DNA of 38,153 nucleotides, from the NCBI RefSeq assembly GCF_002160055.1, contig NZ_NFJV01000033.1, positions 1 to 38,153 of the forward strand, in the 5' to 3' direction. Source of the stretch: Mediterranea sp. An20. Its GTDB lineage: Bacteria; Bacteroidota; Bacteroidia; Bacteroidales; Bacteroidaceae. Under the pieces are notes generated by a model. That model did no database searches. It was not told the origin of the DNA and saw only the letters and a list, made by a program, of their open reading frames with translations. Numbering within the stretch: the stretch's first letter is position 1; each line of letters starts with the position of its first letter. This document shows, one piece after another, positions 29,801 to 38,038 of the stretch. Position numbers and translations under genes: made by a program.

Positions 29801-32631
29801 GCGACTGTTTGCGTCCGGGGCAGCAGGAGGAATGGCGGCTGGTAGTGAAGAACCCGCAGGGATTGCCTGCCGCAGCCGAGGTATTGGCCACCATGTATGA
29901 TGCTTCGCTGGAGCAGATTTACAGTCGCCATCAGGGACTGGCTGTTTACTTCAACCGCTATATACCTTATTATAATTGGCAGGCTGCTTCGTCGGGGCGG
30001 ACTGCGGTTACACCGTATTTCCCGGTTAAGTCTGCTCAAGTGACAGGTTGGCTCTTCGACCATTTTTATGTTTGCTATCCCAGACTGTATGGCGGTGACA
30101 ACGTAATAGTCAGTATCGCCGATGTGAAGGGAGTGTCCAATCATTCGGGCGTTTCCAGAGGATACAATGCCAAACGGGTGATGACGGGAGCTGTCGCTCC
30201 ACAGGCTGATATGGTTCAGGAAGAGATGGTGGAGGTGACGCAACTCTCCGAGATGGAAGTGACAGAAGAAGCTGGTACGGCTTTGGATGCCGGAACTCTG
30301 CAGCCGTTGGAGAATCTACGTACCAACTTTGCCGAAACAGCTTTCTTCTATCCGCAGTTGCGAACCAACGAACAGGGCGAGTTGGTGTTTTCGTTTACTG
30401 CACCCGAAAGTCTGACACGCTGGAATTTCCGTGGTTATTCGCATACCCGGGATATGCTGACCGGAGTGCTGGAAGGAACCGCTACTACCAGCAAGGAGTT
30501 TATGTTGATGCCTAATCTGCCACGATTTGTGCGGGTAGGTGACAAGACACATATTGCTGCCAGCATTACCAATCTGACAGCAGAGAAAGTGAAAGGAACA
30601 GCTACATTGACGCTTTTCGACCCGTTGACGGATAAGGTTATTACTACGCTGAAAGACCGCTTTACGGTGGAAGCCGGACGTACGGAGGCTGTCGATTTTG
30701 CTTTCGAGGTGAGCGACCGTTACGATTTGCTGGGAGTACGCATCGTGGCAGATGGAGGGGAGTTTAGCGATGGTGAGCAGCATGTGCTGCCGGTGCTGAG
30801 CAATAAGACGCATGTCACCGAGACGCTGGCTTTGCCTGTTCGGGGAGAAGAAACACGCACATTCTCGCTCGACAGTCTCTTCAACCGTCACAGCCGCACA
30901 GCTACCGACCGGAAACTGACAGTAGAGTTTACCGGAAATCCTGCCTGGCTGGCCATACAGGCATTGCCTGTCTTGAACGAACCGGTATCGGAAGATGCCA
31001 TTTCGCGTGCTACGGTATGGTTTGCCAATAGCCTGGCCGCTTATATTGCTGCTTCGCAGCCGCGCATACGGTCGGTGTTTGAAGCCTGGAAAGCACAGGG
31101 AGGCACAAAGGAAACGTTGCTTTCCCGCTTAGAGCAGAATCCGGATTTGAAGAATATGTTGCTTTCTGAGACGCCCTGGCTGACGGAAGCTCAGGATGAA
31201 AGCGAGCAGATGGCCCGTCTGGCTACTCTGTTCGACCTCAATACATTGTCGCTCCGCTTATCTTCTTCGCTGAACAGACTGCAGGAGTTGCAGGACGGCG
31301 ACGGTGCCTGGAGTTGGTATCCCGGTATGCCGGGCAACCGGTATGTCACCGGTTATGTCCTGAATCTGCTGGTCCGCCTGCCTTTGCTGACGGGTGAAGC
31401 ACTGACCGATGAGGCGGCACTCATGCGTAGCAAGGCTTTCGATTTCCTGCATCGTGAGATACGGCGGGATTATCAGCGTTGGTTGCAGCAGAAACCGCAG
31501 GTGGAAATAGGGCATCTTTCAGACTTTGTTCTGGACTACTTGTATTGTCTTGCTTTGTCCGGCGAAGAGATACCGGCTGCCAACCGCGAGGCTTACCGTT
31601 ATTATCTGTCGAAAGTGCCCAATGAACTGGCTACGGGCAGTGTGATGCGTAAGTCGGAAGCACTCGTCATTCTGCAGAAATTGGGTAAAAAACAGCAGGC
31701 TGAGGAATTTGCCGCTTCTTTGCGCGAACACCTGATTCAGGAAGACGAACTGGGCGCTCATTTCGCTTTCCTTGATTCGCCTTATCGCTGGGGCATGATG
31801 CCCATACCGACCCACGTAGCAGCTATGGAGGCTCTGCGCCTGCAGGGAGGCAACGATGCGTTGCTGGAAGAAATGAAACTCTGGCTGTTGCAGCAGAAGA
31901 AAACGACATCGTGGGATACACCGGTTTCGGCGGTTAATGCGATTTATGCCTTGCTTTGCACCGGTAGCAACTGGCTGGAGAACCGCGGTGATGTGCGTAT
32001 CGAAATAGGCAAGGAAACGCTGGAAACGCAGGCAGACGCTTCATCGGTTGCCGGATTGAGTTATGTGCGCCGGACTTATACCGAAGGCTCTTCTGCCGTG
32101 AAGGCCAAGACGGTTACGGTAGAGAAGCGCGATGCCGGCTTTGCCTGGGGAGCCGTTTATGCCCAGTATCTTTCACCGATGGCCGACCTGAAGCAGCACG
32201 GTGGTGAGTTGTCTGTAGACAAGCAACTCTACCTGGAGCGTGTGAGTGCCGACGGTAGCAAATCGCTGGTTCCTCTGACCGGTGACGTCCGCTTGTCTGT
32301 GGGCGATGTGGTGGTATCCCGCATCACCATTCGCTTGGACCGAGCCATGGACTTTGTTCACTTGAAAGACAGCCGGGCTGCCTGCTTCGAACCGGTCAAT
32401 GCCCTGTCCGGCTACCGGTGGGGAAATATCGGTTATTATGAAGACGTGAACGATGCTTCTACCGACTTCTTCTTCGATAGCATAGGCAAAGGCGTTTATG
32501 TGTTGGAACATCGGGACAGGGTGGCTCGCAGTGGTAGCTACGAAACCGGTATTGCTACGATGCAATGTGCGTATGCACCGGAATATGCTTCACATTCGGC
32601 AGGAGGCACCGTACTGATCGAAGAGCCGTAA
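26833..32631 (+). CDS. Alpha-2-macroglobulin-family protein lacking the thioester motif
   Basis: A 1932-residue exported protein. Signal peptide at residues 1-25 (LGSFLLLLWVTSMNLIWAQ). An N-terminal helical region (about 26-340) precedes macroglobulin domains. MG2 is at about 560-650 (LTDRSLYRPGQTIYVKG). The A2M domain is at about 1155-1255 (FAETAFFYPQLRTNEQGELV, APESLTRWNFRGYSHT). A helical thioester-type domain follows (about 1330-1650, including GAWSWYPGMPGNRYVTGY). At about residue 1386, where thioester forms read CxEQ, this protein reads NEPVSEDAISRATVWF, so it cannot form the covalent trap. Bacterial homologues are thought to trap foreign proteases in the periplasm. No PBP1C gene, a frequent partner, is adjacent. 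Confidence 0.9.
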   Translation: MKITKKLGSFLLLLWVTSMNLIWAQSYDKLWKQVEQAGKKGLPQTVIQLTDQIYEKGLQEHNAGQMLKAYVCRETYQERLTPDSLYTRLPQLEQWARSEKDAVNRAILYSLLAGDYADFVQRNRSALSNRTEVEGEMSGEDIRLWTARQLVDRIDACCTEALRDSAALLAVSAEQYVPFVELEEGSRFYGHDLYHLLVSRAVDTYRTVETWADSLAKERIDGIYKNQIEAYKNRPGRKDALVLSTLDYWQNDRERFLYNAPEGKTGEAYLDALDDLIARYGSRPVCADVYLAKAHWLYTGHPRRVAQALQVCEEGIRRYASYKRTNALRNLREDILQPYLSVSSGQIAYPGDSLDLRVDYRNLKGFTLHLYKTDLTSFDLPSEGFNQKFLQKHARRVASHHYDLQVLPLEGVPAEDWQYSQNDTTFRLPVPDELSLYVVQVVPDDKRTEGRDRTYIVSSRLMVLTLSLPDNRMEVLALDRKTGHPVPGVTVAFYAASYNLSQDQKVTEVITDADGRAVLTWNKKILSYVARKDADVFLAPQRVYNNSYGRSVEESSECLSLLTDRSLYRPGQTIYVKGIAYEKGKESARVLEGRTYTVSLLDVNGKEVSKQEVRTNDFGSFSTEFMLPTSCLNGNFQLRVGNLATSTVRVEEYKRPTFTITFDPVKEAYAWGDTVKLTGKVEAYNGAALQMLPLAYTVTRHSGIWRGEDKALAADTVQLDEEGRFSIPVFLEKASWMQTANHAYFRVQATVTGENGETQTEDRILNAWRWAYSFYSDLEGQVCKEDTLAATFRVENADGQLLEMEGTYRLYPVVDIKTGRTADAPMLQGTFTSGKRVVMDSSRLPSGYYQVVLSVKATDGKEVDNREVNAERFLLFSKRDRHLPVFMNDFIYEEQTAFDEEQPAVLYYGTSHNDAYVLVDIYNEQGRIEQSVLQLNDTLTSLTYPYKEVYGKGVDITFSFVKNGQLYTRRVSLTKREPERKLSMKWEVFRDCLRPGQQEEWRLVVKNPQGLPAAAEVLATMYDASLEQIYSRHQGLAVYFNRYIPYYNWQAASSGRTAVTPYFPVKSAQVTGWLFDHFYVCYPRLYGGDNVIVSIADVKGVSNHSGVSRGYNAKRVMTGAVAPQADMVQEEMVEVTQLSEMEVTEEAGTALDAGTLQPLENLRTNFAETAFFYPQLRTNEQGELVFSFTAPESLTRWNFRGYSHTRDMLTGVLEGTATTSKEFMLMPNLPRFVRVGDKTHIAASITNLTAEKVKGTATLTLFDPLTDKVITTLKDRFTVEAGRTEAVDFAFEVSDRYDLLGVRIVADGGEFSDGEQHVLPVLSNKTHVTETLALPVRGEETRTFSLDSLFNRHSRTATDRKLTVEFTGNPAWLAIQALPVLNEPVSEDAISRATVWFANSLAAYIAASQPRIRSVFEAWKAQGGTKETLLSRLEQNPDLKNMLLSETPWLTEAQDESEQMARLATLFDLNTLSLRLSSSLNRLQELQDGDGAWSWYPGMPGNRYVTGYVLNLLVRLPLLTGEALTDEAALMRSKAFDFLHREIRRDYQRWLQQKPQVEIGHLSDFVLDYLYCLALSGEEIPAANREAYRYYLSKVPNELATGSVMRKSEALVILQKLGKKQQAEEFAASLREHLIQEDELGAHFAFLDSPYRWGMMPIPTHVAAMEALRLQGGNDALLEEMKLWLLQQKKTTSWDTPVSAVNAIYALLCTGSNWLENRGDVRIEIGKETLETQADASSVAGLSYVRRTYTEGSSAVKAKTVTVEKRDAGFAWGAVYAQYLSPMADLKQHGGELSVDKQLYLERVSADGSKSLVPLTGDVRLSVGDVVVSRITIRLDRAMDFVHLKDSRAACFEPVNALSGYRWGNIGYYEDVNDASTDFFFDSIGKGVYVLEHRDRVARSGSYETGIATMQCAYAPEYASHSAGGTVLIEEP

Positions 32632-32703
32632 GTGGAAAGGACAACAGTATCGGAACGTATCCGGTGAAACGTCAGGATGCAATAGCCTTTCCCGTTTACT
32701 GAC

Positions 32704-32775
32704 AATACAAGCCGACAGCAGGCATAGGGATGAATCTTATTGATTCGGTGGGTGCGTGCTGTCGGCTTGTATTTT
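32704..32775. terminator. Bidirectional terminator between the macroglobulin gene and nudC
   Basis: AATACAAGCCGACAGCA (32704-32720) pairs exactly with TGCTGTCGGCTTGTATT (32757-32773). A T run follows on the plus strand. It lies between convergent genes. The rest of 32632-32929 shows no gene. Confidence 0.8.
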
Positions 32776-32929
32776 GGGATGTGGACAGAGAAAGTAATGC
32801 CGTGTGGCGGTGGTATAACGTGAGAAAGCAGGTAAGGGAAAATCGTCCAGACAAGGGAGATTTACCCGGAAGAAGGACTTTTTTCATACCTCACCGACTT
32901 CTTGGGCAATCCCCTTATCCTTATTATGT

Positions 32930-33712
32930 TTATGGACGTTGACTCTTATTGGCCAGCCACCTGTCTATCAGTCGGCGCGCAATGCTTAACTTCTGCGGCA
33001 GTTCGGGCAGATGATCCCGGTGGTAAAAAGCCCCTGCACTCAGTTCATCGTCCTGAAGTTTGATGGTTCCATCTGCATAATCGGCAAAGAAGCCCACCAT
33101 CAGTCCGCTGGGGTATGGCCAAGGCTGGCTGTCAAAGTAAGTGATGTTCCGGATGCTGAGACCGGTTTCTTCACGCACTTCGCGCTCTACGCACTGTTCT
33201 AATGTCTCTCCCGGTTCCAGGAAACCGGCTACAAGCCCATAGAAAGTGCCCCGGAAGTTGCGGGCATGTACCAGCAACACTTCGTCTTCCCCCTTGCGGA
33301 CAAGCACGATAATGGCTGTAGAGATGGGCGGATAAATTTCATATCCGCAAGAAGGACAGCGTTTCATAATGAGCGTTTTCTGCTCGGTGGCAGTGCCGCA
33401 TACCGGACAGAAACGACTGTGCTTGTCCCAATAGAGTATTTGGTAAGCTTTGCCGCCGGCTTTGTATTCGCGATGCGGCAGATAGTCGAAAGAAGCCCGC
33501 AGTCCCGGCATGATCCAAGTCTCGTTTTCTTCTATCGGGTGGTCGATGGCAACAGCCCGCACGGCATTGCCATCGGGCAACATTACTTTCTGAGAAGGGT
33601 AGCGTCCCATGTCCAGTTCTTGGGGCAATTCCTCTTCGACTGGCACGTGGCACCGGTTTCCGCTCTCTTTTTTCAGCAGAAGCCGGTCGTTATAGAAAAT
33701 ATAGTGCTGCAT
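32930..33712 (-). CDS. nudC: NAD(+)/NADH pyrophosphatase (NUDIX with zinc ribbon)
   Basis: A 260-residue protein. The N-terminal domain is followed by a zinc ribbon (C102, C105, C119, C122 in FCPVCG and RCPSCG) and a NUDIX domain with box GFLEPGETLEQCVEREVREE starting at residue 163. SQPWPYPSG (195-203) is the NADH-pyrophosphatase signature. It hydrolyses NAD(H) to NMN(H) and AMP and, in E. coli, also removes NAD caps from RNA. The start is ATG 33712; an in-frame TTG at 33752 would add 14 residues with no support. It is third in the minus-strand tkt-rpiB-nudC run, 74 bases after rpiB. That gap holds an imperfect palindrome (AGAGCCAGTTTGG / GACCGGCTCT) that may be a family B relic. Confidence 0.93.
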   Translation of the reverse strand: MQHYIFYNDRLLLKKESGNRCHVPVEEELPQELDMGRYPSQKVMLPDGNAVRAVAIDHPIEENETWIMPGLRASFDYLPHREYKAGGKAYQILYWDKHSRFCPVCGTATEQKTLIMKRCPSCGYEIYPPISTAIIVLVRKGEDEVLLVHARNFRGTFYGLVAGFLEPGETLEQCVEREVREETGLSIRNITYFDSQPWPYPSGLMVGFFADYADGTIKLQDDELSAGAFYHRDHLPELPQKLSIARRLIDRWLANKSQRP

Positions 33713-33786
33713 AGACTTTAGAGCCAGTTTGGATTTTCCTCTTAAAGAAATCAAAATCAGACTGAACCAAATGCGTAGACCGGCTC

Positions 33787-34224
33787 TTATTTCCCGACAG
33801 GTATCTTTTGTACCCTTCTCAGATGCCTGCCACCTTCAAATTGCGTGGAGAAAAAAGCCTCCATGATGTCGTCTGCCTTTTCGTGGCTGATGAAACGGCC
33901 CGGCATGCACAATACATTCGCGTCATTATGCTGGCGTGATAGTGCAGCCAGTTCGGGTTCCCAACACAAAGCGGCGCGTATGCCCTGGTGTTTATTTAAT
34001 GTCATGCTGATGCCTTGTCCGCTTCCGCAGATGGCAATGCCGGAATGGCATTCGCCTGCCTCGATGGCTTCAGCCATGGGGTGGGCATAATCCGGATAGT
34101 CACAACTTTCTTCTGTGTAGGTCCCGAAATCCTTATAGGGCCATCCTTTTTCTTCCAGCCACTGTTTGACATGTTGTTTCAAGGGGAAGCCTGCGTGATC
34201 GGAGCAAATTCCAATGGTTTTCAT
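33787..34224 (-). CDS. rpiB: Ribose-5-phosphate isomerase B
   Basis: A 145-residue RpiB/LacAB-type sugar-phosphate isomerase, interconverting ribose-5-phosphate and ribulose-5-phosphate in the non-oxidative pentose phosphate pathway. Landmarks are the N-terminus IGICSDHAGFPLKQH, GIAICGSGQGISMTLNKH with the anion-hole loop, the catalytic cysteine in AALCWEPELA, and NDANVLCMPGRFI. Full length for the family. It follows transketolase by 85 bases, a natural pathway pairing since the two enzymes share pentose-phosphate metabolites. The gap holds a perfect 13-base inverted repeat that could attenuate or stabilise the transcript. Confidence 0.96.
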   Translation of the reverse strand: MKTIGICSDHAGFPLKQHVKQWLEEKGWPYKDFGTYTEESCDYPDYAHPMAEAIEAGECHSGIAICGSGQGISMTLNKHQGIRAALCWEPELAALSRQHNDANVLCMPGRFISHEKADDIMEAFFSTQFEGGRHLRRVQKIPVGK

Positions 34225-34253
34225 TGCATGAATGGATTTATTGTTATAAACGG

Positions 34254-34296
34254 CAAGTTACAAATAGTCCGGCTATGGACCGGTATTTGTAACTTG
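34254..34296. promoter_or_regulatory. Perfect 13-base inverted repeat between tkt and rpiB
   Basis: CAAGTTACAAATA (34254-34266) and TATTTGTAACTTG (34284-34296), with an inner GTCCGG/CCGG part. On the minus strand it lies after the tkt stop. It is not followed by a T run, so it is more likely an RNA-stabilising or partial-termination hairpin, or a protein site, than a full terminator. Confidence 0.6.
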
Positions 34297-34309
34297 CAGG
34301 GGTGATATA

Positions 34310-36319
34310 TTACAGCATTTCTTTCACTTGTTTGTAGACATTCTCTGCGGTAAATCCCAGTTTCTCGTCCAAAACTTTGTAGGGAGCAGAGAATCCGAAT
34401 GAGGGAAGACCCCATACTTTGCCTTGCTTGCCTACCAGACCTTCCAAGGTGACGGGCAAACCTGCCGTCAAACCGAAAATCTTGGCATCGTGCGGCAGAA
34501 TACTTTCCTGGTATTCGGGCGTTTGGGTGCGGAAAAGTCCTTCGGACGGTACGGATACGATGCGCACCTTGACACCGTCTTTGCGCAACAGTTCAGCACC
34601 GGCAACCAGGGTAGACACTTCTGAACCGGAAGCCAGCAGGATAACATCCGGATGCTCGTCAGAACCGGCTACAACGTAGGCACCGTGAACGGCTTGCCCA
34701 TAGTCGTTGCCTTCGGGCAGATTGTTGACATTCTGTCGGGAGAAAATAAGGCCGGTGGGCGTAGACATATTTTCCATGGCCAAGCGCCAGGCTATGGTCG
34801 TTTCTTCGGCATCGGCCGGGCGGAGAACCAGCATGGAGTTCTGTCCTTTGTGATTCTGCAACTTTTCCATCAGGCGGATTTGTGCTTCCTGTTCTACGGG
34901 CTCGTGGGTAGGTCCGTCTTCGCCTACGCGGAAAGCATCGTGTGTCCAGATGAATTTGACAGGCACCTCCATGAGGGCAGCCATTCGGATGGCAGGTTTC
35001 ATGTAATCAGAGAAGACAAAGAATGTGCCGCAAGCCGGGATGATACCTCCATGCAGAGCCATGCCGATGCAGCAGCAGGCCATGGTCAGTTCGGCTACAC
35101 CAGCTTGCAGGAAAGCGCCGGTGAAGTCTCCTTTGGCAAAGGCATGTGTCTTTTTCAGGAAGCCGTCCGTTTTGTCCGAATTAGACAGGTCGGCAGAAGC
35201 CACAATCATATTTTCCACCTTCGTGGCCAATAAGCCCAAGATATTGGCTGAGGCGACACGGGTGGCCGTGTCGGGTTTCTGCTGGATGTCGTCCCAGTTG
35301 ATGGAAGGCAGTTTGCCAGAGAAGAACTGTTCCAGTTTGGCAGCCTTCTCCGGATTGGCTTTGGCCCATTCAGCCTTGATGGCATGCTGTCGGGCTGTGA
35401 TTTCTTTCAGTTCGGCGTTGCGCTTCGCATACAGTTCGGCTACTTCGGGGAAAATAACGAATGGATTTTCCGGATCTCCTCCTAAGTTTTTGATGGTGTT
35501 GATATAAGCATCACCACCCAAGGGCGCACCGTGTGTGGCGCAATCATATTCATAGCTGCTTCCGTCGGCTCTGCGGGCACCCTTACCCATTACTGTATGC
35601 CCTATGATAAGTGTCGGACGCTCTGTTTCCGCTTTAGCCTCATTCAATGCATTGCGTATGGCATCCGGATCATTTCCGTCAATAGTAATGACTTTCCATC
35701 CCCATGCTTCGTACTTCAGCGCCGTATCTTCGGTGGTAACGACCTTGGTTTCGGTTGATAACTGGATGTCGTTGGCATCATAAAACATGATGAGGTTGTC
35801 CAGTCCCAGCGTGCCGGCGATACGTCCAGCTCCCTGTGATATTTCTTCTTGTATGCCACCGTCCGAGATATATGCATAGATAGTTTGCGGCATTACTTCC
35901 GGGAAGCGGGCTTTCAGGAATTTTGCCGCAATGGCTGCGCCTACGGCAAACGTATGACCCTGGCCCAGTGGACCGGATGTATTCTCAATGCCGTGCATCA
36001 CATCGCGTTCGGGATGTCCCGGAGTAGGGCTTCCCCATTGGCGGAATTGTTTCAACTCTTCCAAGGTGAATTTGCCGGTCAGTGCCAATGCTGCATAGAA
36101 CATAGGTGACATGTGTCCCGGGTCGAGGAAAAAGCGGTCGCGGCCTTCCCAGGTAGGGTTCTCCGGGTCGTACACCAGGAATTCAGAGAAAAGTACGTTG
36201 ATGAAGTCGGCACCTCCCATTGCACCGCCGGGATGACCGGATTTGGCCTTTTCGACCATGGAAGCAGCAAGTATGCGGATGTTGTCTGCTGCACGGGTCA
36301 TGAGTTTACTGTCATTCAT
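34310..36319 (-). CDS. tkt: Transketolase
   Basis: A 669-residue thiamine-diphosphate enzyme, full length for bacterial transketolase. It moves two-carbon units between sugar phosphates. Landmarks are ADNIRILAASMVEKAKSGHPGG at the start, the substrate region PGHMSPMFYAAL, the ThDP/metal stretch YISDGGIQEEISQGAGRI through FYDANDIQLS, the pyrimidine-domain block AFLQAGVAELTMACCCIGMALHGG (whose first Gly is followed by VAE, the catalytic Glu), and the late FIWTHDAFRVGEDGPTHEPVEQ. First gene of the run with rpiB and nudC. A minus-strand -7 box (TATCTTTG, 36392-36385) lies about 65 bases upstream. Confidence 0.97.
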   Translation of the reverse strand: MNDSKLMTRAADNIRILAASMVEKAKSGHPGGAMGGADFINVLFSEFLVYDPENPTWEGRDRFFLDPGHMSPMFYAALALTGKFTLEELKQFRQWGSPTPGHPERDVMHGIENTSGPLGQGHTFAVGAAIAAKFLKARFPEVMPQTIYAYISDGGIQEEISQGAGRIAGTLGLDNLIMFYDANDIQLSTETKVVTTEDTALKYEAWGWKVITIDGNDPDAIRNALNEAKAETERPTLIIGHTVMGKGARRADGSSYEYDCATHGAPLGGDAYINTIKNLGGDPENPFVIFPEVAELYAKRNAELKEITARQHAIKAEWAKANPEKAAKLEQFFSGKLPSINWDDIQQKPDTATRVASANILGLLATKVENMIVASADLSNSDKTDGFLKKTHAFAKGDFTGAFLQAGVAELTMACCCIGMALHGGIIPACGTFFVFSDYMKPAIRMAALMEVPVKFIWTHDAFRVGEDGPTHEPVEQEAQIRLMEKLQNHKGQNSMLVLRPADAEETTIAWRLAMENMSTPTGLIFSRQNVNNLPEGNDYGQAVHGAYVVAGSDEHPDVILLASGSEVSTLVAGAELLRKDGVKVRIVSVPSEGLFRTQTPEYQESILPHDAKIFGLTAGLPVTLEGLVGKQGKVWGLPSFGFSAPYKVLDEKLGFTAENVYKQVKEML

Positions 36320-36384
36320 ATTAGCAAATGATTTAATTAATGGGTTGTATTTAGGTCATAAGTAATTTTTTGTCTTGACCAGTG

Positions 36385-36392
36385 CAAAGATA
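36385..36392 (-). promoter_or_regulatory. -7 box for the tkt operon
   Basis: CAAAGATA on the plus strand is TATCTTTG on the minus strand. No clear -33 element is seen. Confidence 0.5.
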
Positions 36393-36556
36393 GCGGTTTA
36401 TGCTTAATTATCCCATGAAAAATGTTTCTTTTCCATTGTTTGTGTGTTTCCGGGGAGTTTTGGGCGGTGTATGATAAGAGGGGATTGGGCTGCGTTTTCG
36501 CTCTGTTTGGACAGGGAATGTGTTGTGTATGTGCGGCTTATGACGAATGGTAATAG

Positions 36557-36586
36557 ACCGGGGTATAAAAGGGGGTATATCCCGGT
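36557..36586. repeat. Hairpin in the tkt-GH16 gap
   Basis: ACCGGGGTATA (36557-36567) pairs with TATATCCCGGT (36576-36586) with one G-U type pair. No T run. The gap 36320-36898 otherwise holds the two promoters and repeat A4; no gene is seen. Confidence 0.5.
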
Positions 36587-36607
36587 AAAAAACTTAGAGC
36601 TTGTTTT

Positions 36608-36726
36608 TTTATATCAAACACAGAGACACAAAGTTTTGTGACTGTCTGTCGGAAAAATGACGGAGGAGACCACAGAGTTCGCGGCTTCGCCGCATACAAA
36701 AGAGAGGGGAATAACTCTGTGACTCC
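36608..36726. repeat. Family A core, copy A4, truncated
   Basis: TATATCAAACACAGAGACAC followed by ACTGTCTGTCGG, the GCGGCTTCGCCGC centre and ACTCTGTGACTCC, then the similarity ends. The right third and both outer ends of the full element are missing. Just left of it, TTAGAGCTTGTTT (36594-36606) resembles a family B end, so the copy may have been interrupted. Confidence 0.65.
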
Positions 36727-36732
36727 ATTATT

Positions 36733-36764
36733 TTTGCCTTTTCGAGTATAATTACCTATTTTTG
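36733..36764 (+). promoter_or_regulatory. Promoter of the GH16 gene
   Basis: TTTG (36733-36736), a 20-base spacer, TATTTTTG (36757-36764): a full consensus match. A second TATTTTTG overlaps at 36729-36736, so its end doubles as the -33 element. Confidence 0.7.
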
Positions 36765-36898
36765 CAGGAAATAAGAATGGAACTGCGGCAGAAGGGGAAT
36801 CAAAAATGGAGGACAGCATCATAGCCGTTTGTCATTACGATGCACCCTCGCAAACCGGAAAACAGACTCTACAAACTCTAAATAGGATAAAGTTACTT

Positions 36899-37780
36899 AT
36901 GAAAAAACAGTCTTTATTGAGAAAACAATCCCATGCCCTATGCAGCTTGGGTTTAGTGGGCCTGTTGGCAGCTACCTCAGTAGCTTGTTCACAGCAGGCA
37001 GAACCGGAACGTCCGATGCCGGTAGCACCGGAAGGAACCGAACGGTGGGTGTATAACGAAGCCATCAGCGACGAGTTCGAAGGCACGTCGCTCGATACGG
37101 CCAAATGGTTTGACCATAACCCCAGTTGGATAGGTCGCCAGCCGTCGCTCTTCCGTCCGGAAAATGTCCGTGTGGAAGACGGCATGCTGATTCTGACGGG
37201 CCGCCGCGAAGAGGTGAAAGATGCTCCCGAAGGATACCATACTTTTACCACGGCTGCCGTGCAGAGTACGCACAAGGTGCTGTATGGCTTCTTTGAGATT
37301 CGTTGCAGGCCGATGCGGTCGGCGCTTTCAAGTGCTTTCTGGCTCTACATCAGTGACTCGCTCAAGCAGGAGGAGATAGATATTTTCGAAATTTGCGGCC
37401 GTCACGAAACCGATTCTACCTATCCGCGCACTTATTTCGCCACATCGCATTATATCCTCAAGCCGCAAAACGTGCAAATCAGTGACCACGTGACGCACAT
37501 GAGCGATGTGCCTTGGCCCGACCGTACTATTGTGGCGGGGTTTAAGTGGACGCGCGACGAACTGGTGTGGTATGTGGACGGTAAGGAAATCCGGCGGCGG
37601 AAAAACGACTATTGGCATTCGCCCGAAACGATTAATTTTGATAGCGAAGCGTTTCCCACGTGGTGGGGCTTGCCCGGTGAACAGGACCAGGGCGGAGAAT
37701 TCCAAATTGAGTATTTCCGCTATTGGACCGATCCGAAGAGTATGGACGAACTGACTATTTTTGAGAACGACATGAAATAG
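36899..37780 (+). CDS. Glycoside hydrolase family 16 lipoprotein
   Basis: A 293-residue surface or periplasmic lipoprotein. Signal MKKQSLLRKQSHALCSLG... ends with lipobox TSVAC, followed by SQQAEPE, which lacks an obvious acidic surface-export patch. The GH16 jelly roll follows, with SDEFEGTSLDTAKWFDHNPS and the catalytic motif E159-I-D161-I-F-E164 (ExDxxE) as nucleophile, helper and acid/base. FKWTRDELVWYVDGKEIRRR and the C-terminal FQIEYFRYWTD complete the fold. GH16 cuts beta-1,3/1,4-glucans, galactans (agar, porphyran, carrageenan) or keratan-type chains. The specificity is not readable here. The start at 36899 was chosen for the lipoprotein signal; an in-frame ATG at 36806 would place 31 hydrophilic residues before it. 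Confidence 0.9.
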   Translation: MKKQSLLRKQSHALCSLGLVGLLAATSVACSQQAEPERPMPVAPEGTERWVYNEAISDEFEGTSLDTAKWFDHNPSWIGRQPSLFRPENVRVEDGMLILTGRREEVKDAPEGYHTFTTAAVQSTHKVLYGFFEIRCRPMRSALSSAFWLYISDSLKQEEIDIFEICGRHETDSTYPRTYFATSHYILKPQNVQISDHVTHMSDVPWPDRTIVAGFKWTRDELVWYVDGKEIRRRKNDYWHSPETINFDSEAFPTWWGLPGEQDQGGEFQIEYFRYWTDPKSMDELTIFENDMK

Positions 37781-37802
37781 TCAGTTTTTCCGGCATAGAG
37801 AA

Positions 37803-37976
37803 GAGCTTGTCTGAACTTTTCTGTTCCTGATTTTGCGAACTATTTTTGAGGATCTGTTTCTGTTGCCGTGAGGAGCGTACCGGGATACGTAACAAAAGGC
37901 TACAGAAACAGAAAAAGATTCTCAAAAGTGACTGAGTGGAAAACTTCAAGAGTCAAATTTGAACTGGCTTTCTTAG
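37803..37976. mobile_element. Miniature element family B, copy B2 (degenerate)
   Basis: Left end GAGCTTGTCTGAACTTTTC (37803-37821) and right end CAAATTTGAACTGGCTTTC (from 37954) are imperfect versions of the family B terminal repeat. The interior is palindromic (CTGTTTCTGT / ACAGAAACAG; TTTTGAG / CTCAAAA) and holds GAGGAGCGTACCGGGATACG, parallel to B1. Size 174 against 176 for B1. Confidence 0.65.
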
Positions 37977-38038
37977 TATTTTCTACCTTAACATTGTGGA
38001 AATTCTTAGAGAATATTCCTGGGAAAAAGCTCAGACTT

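Noticed and set aside
36806..36898. N-terminal extension of the GH16 protein
   Set aside because: It would bury the lipoprotein signal behind 31 polar residues. ATG 36899 gives a normal signal and lipobox.
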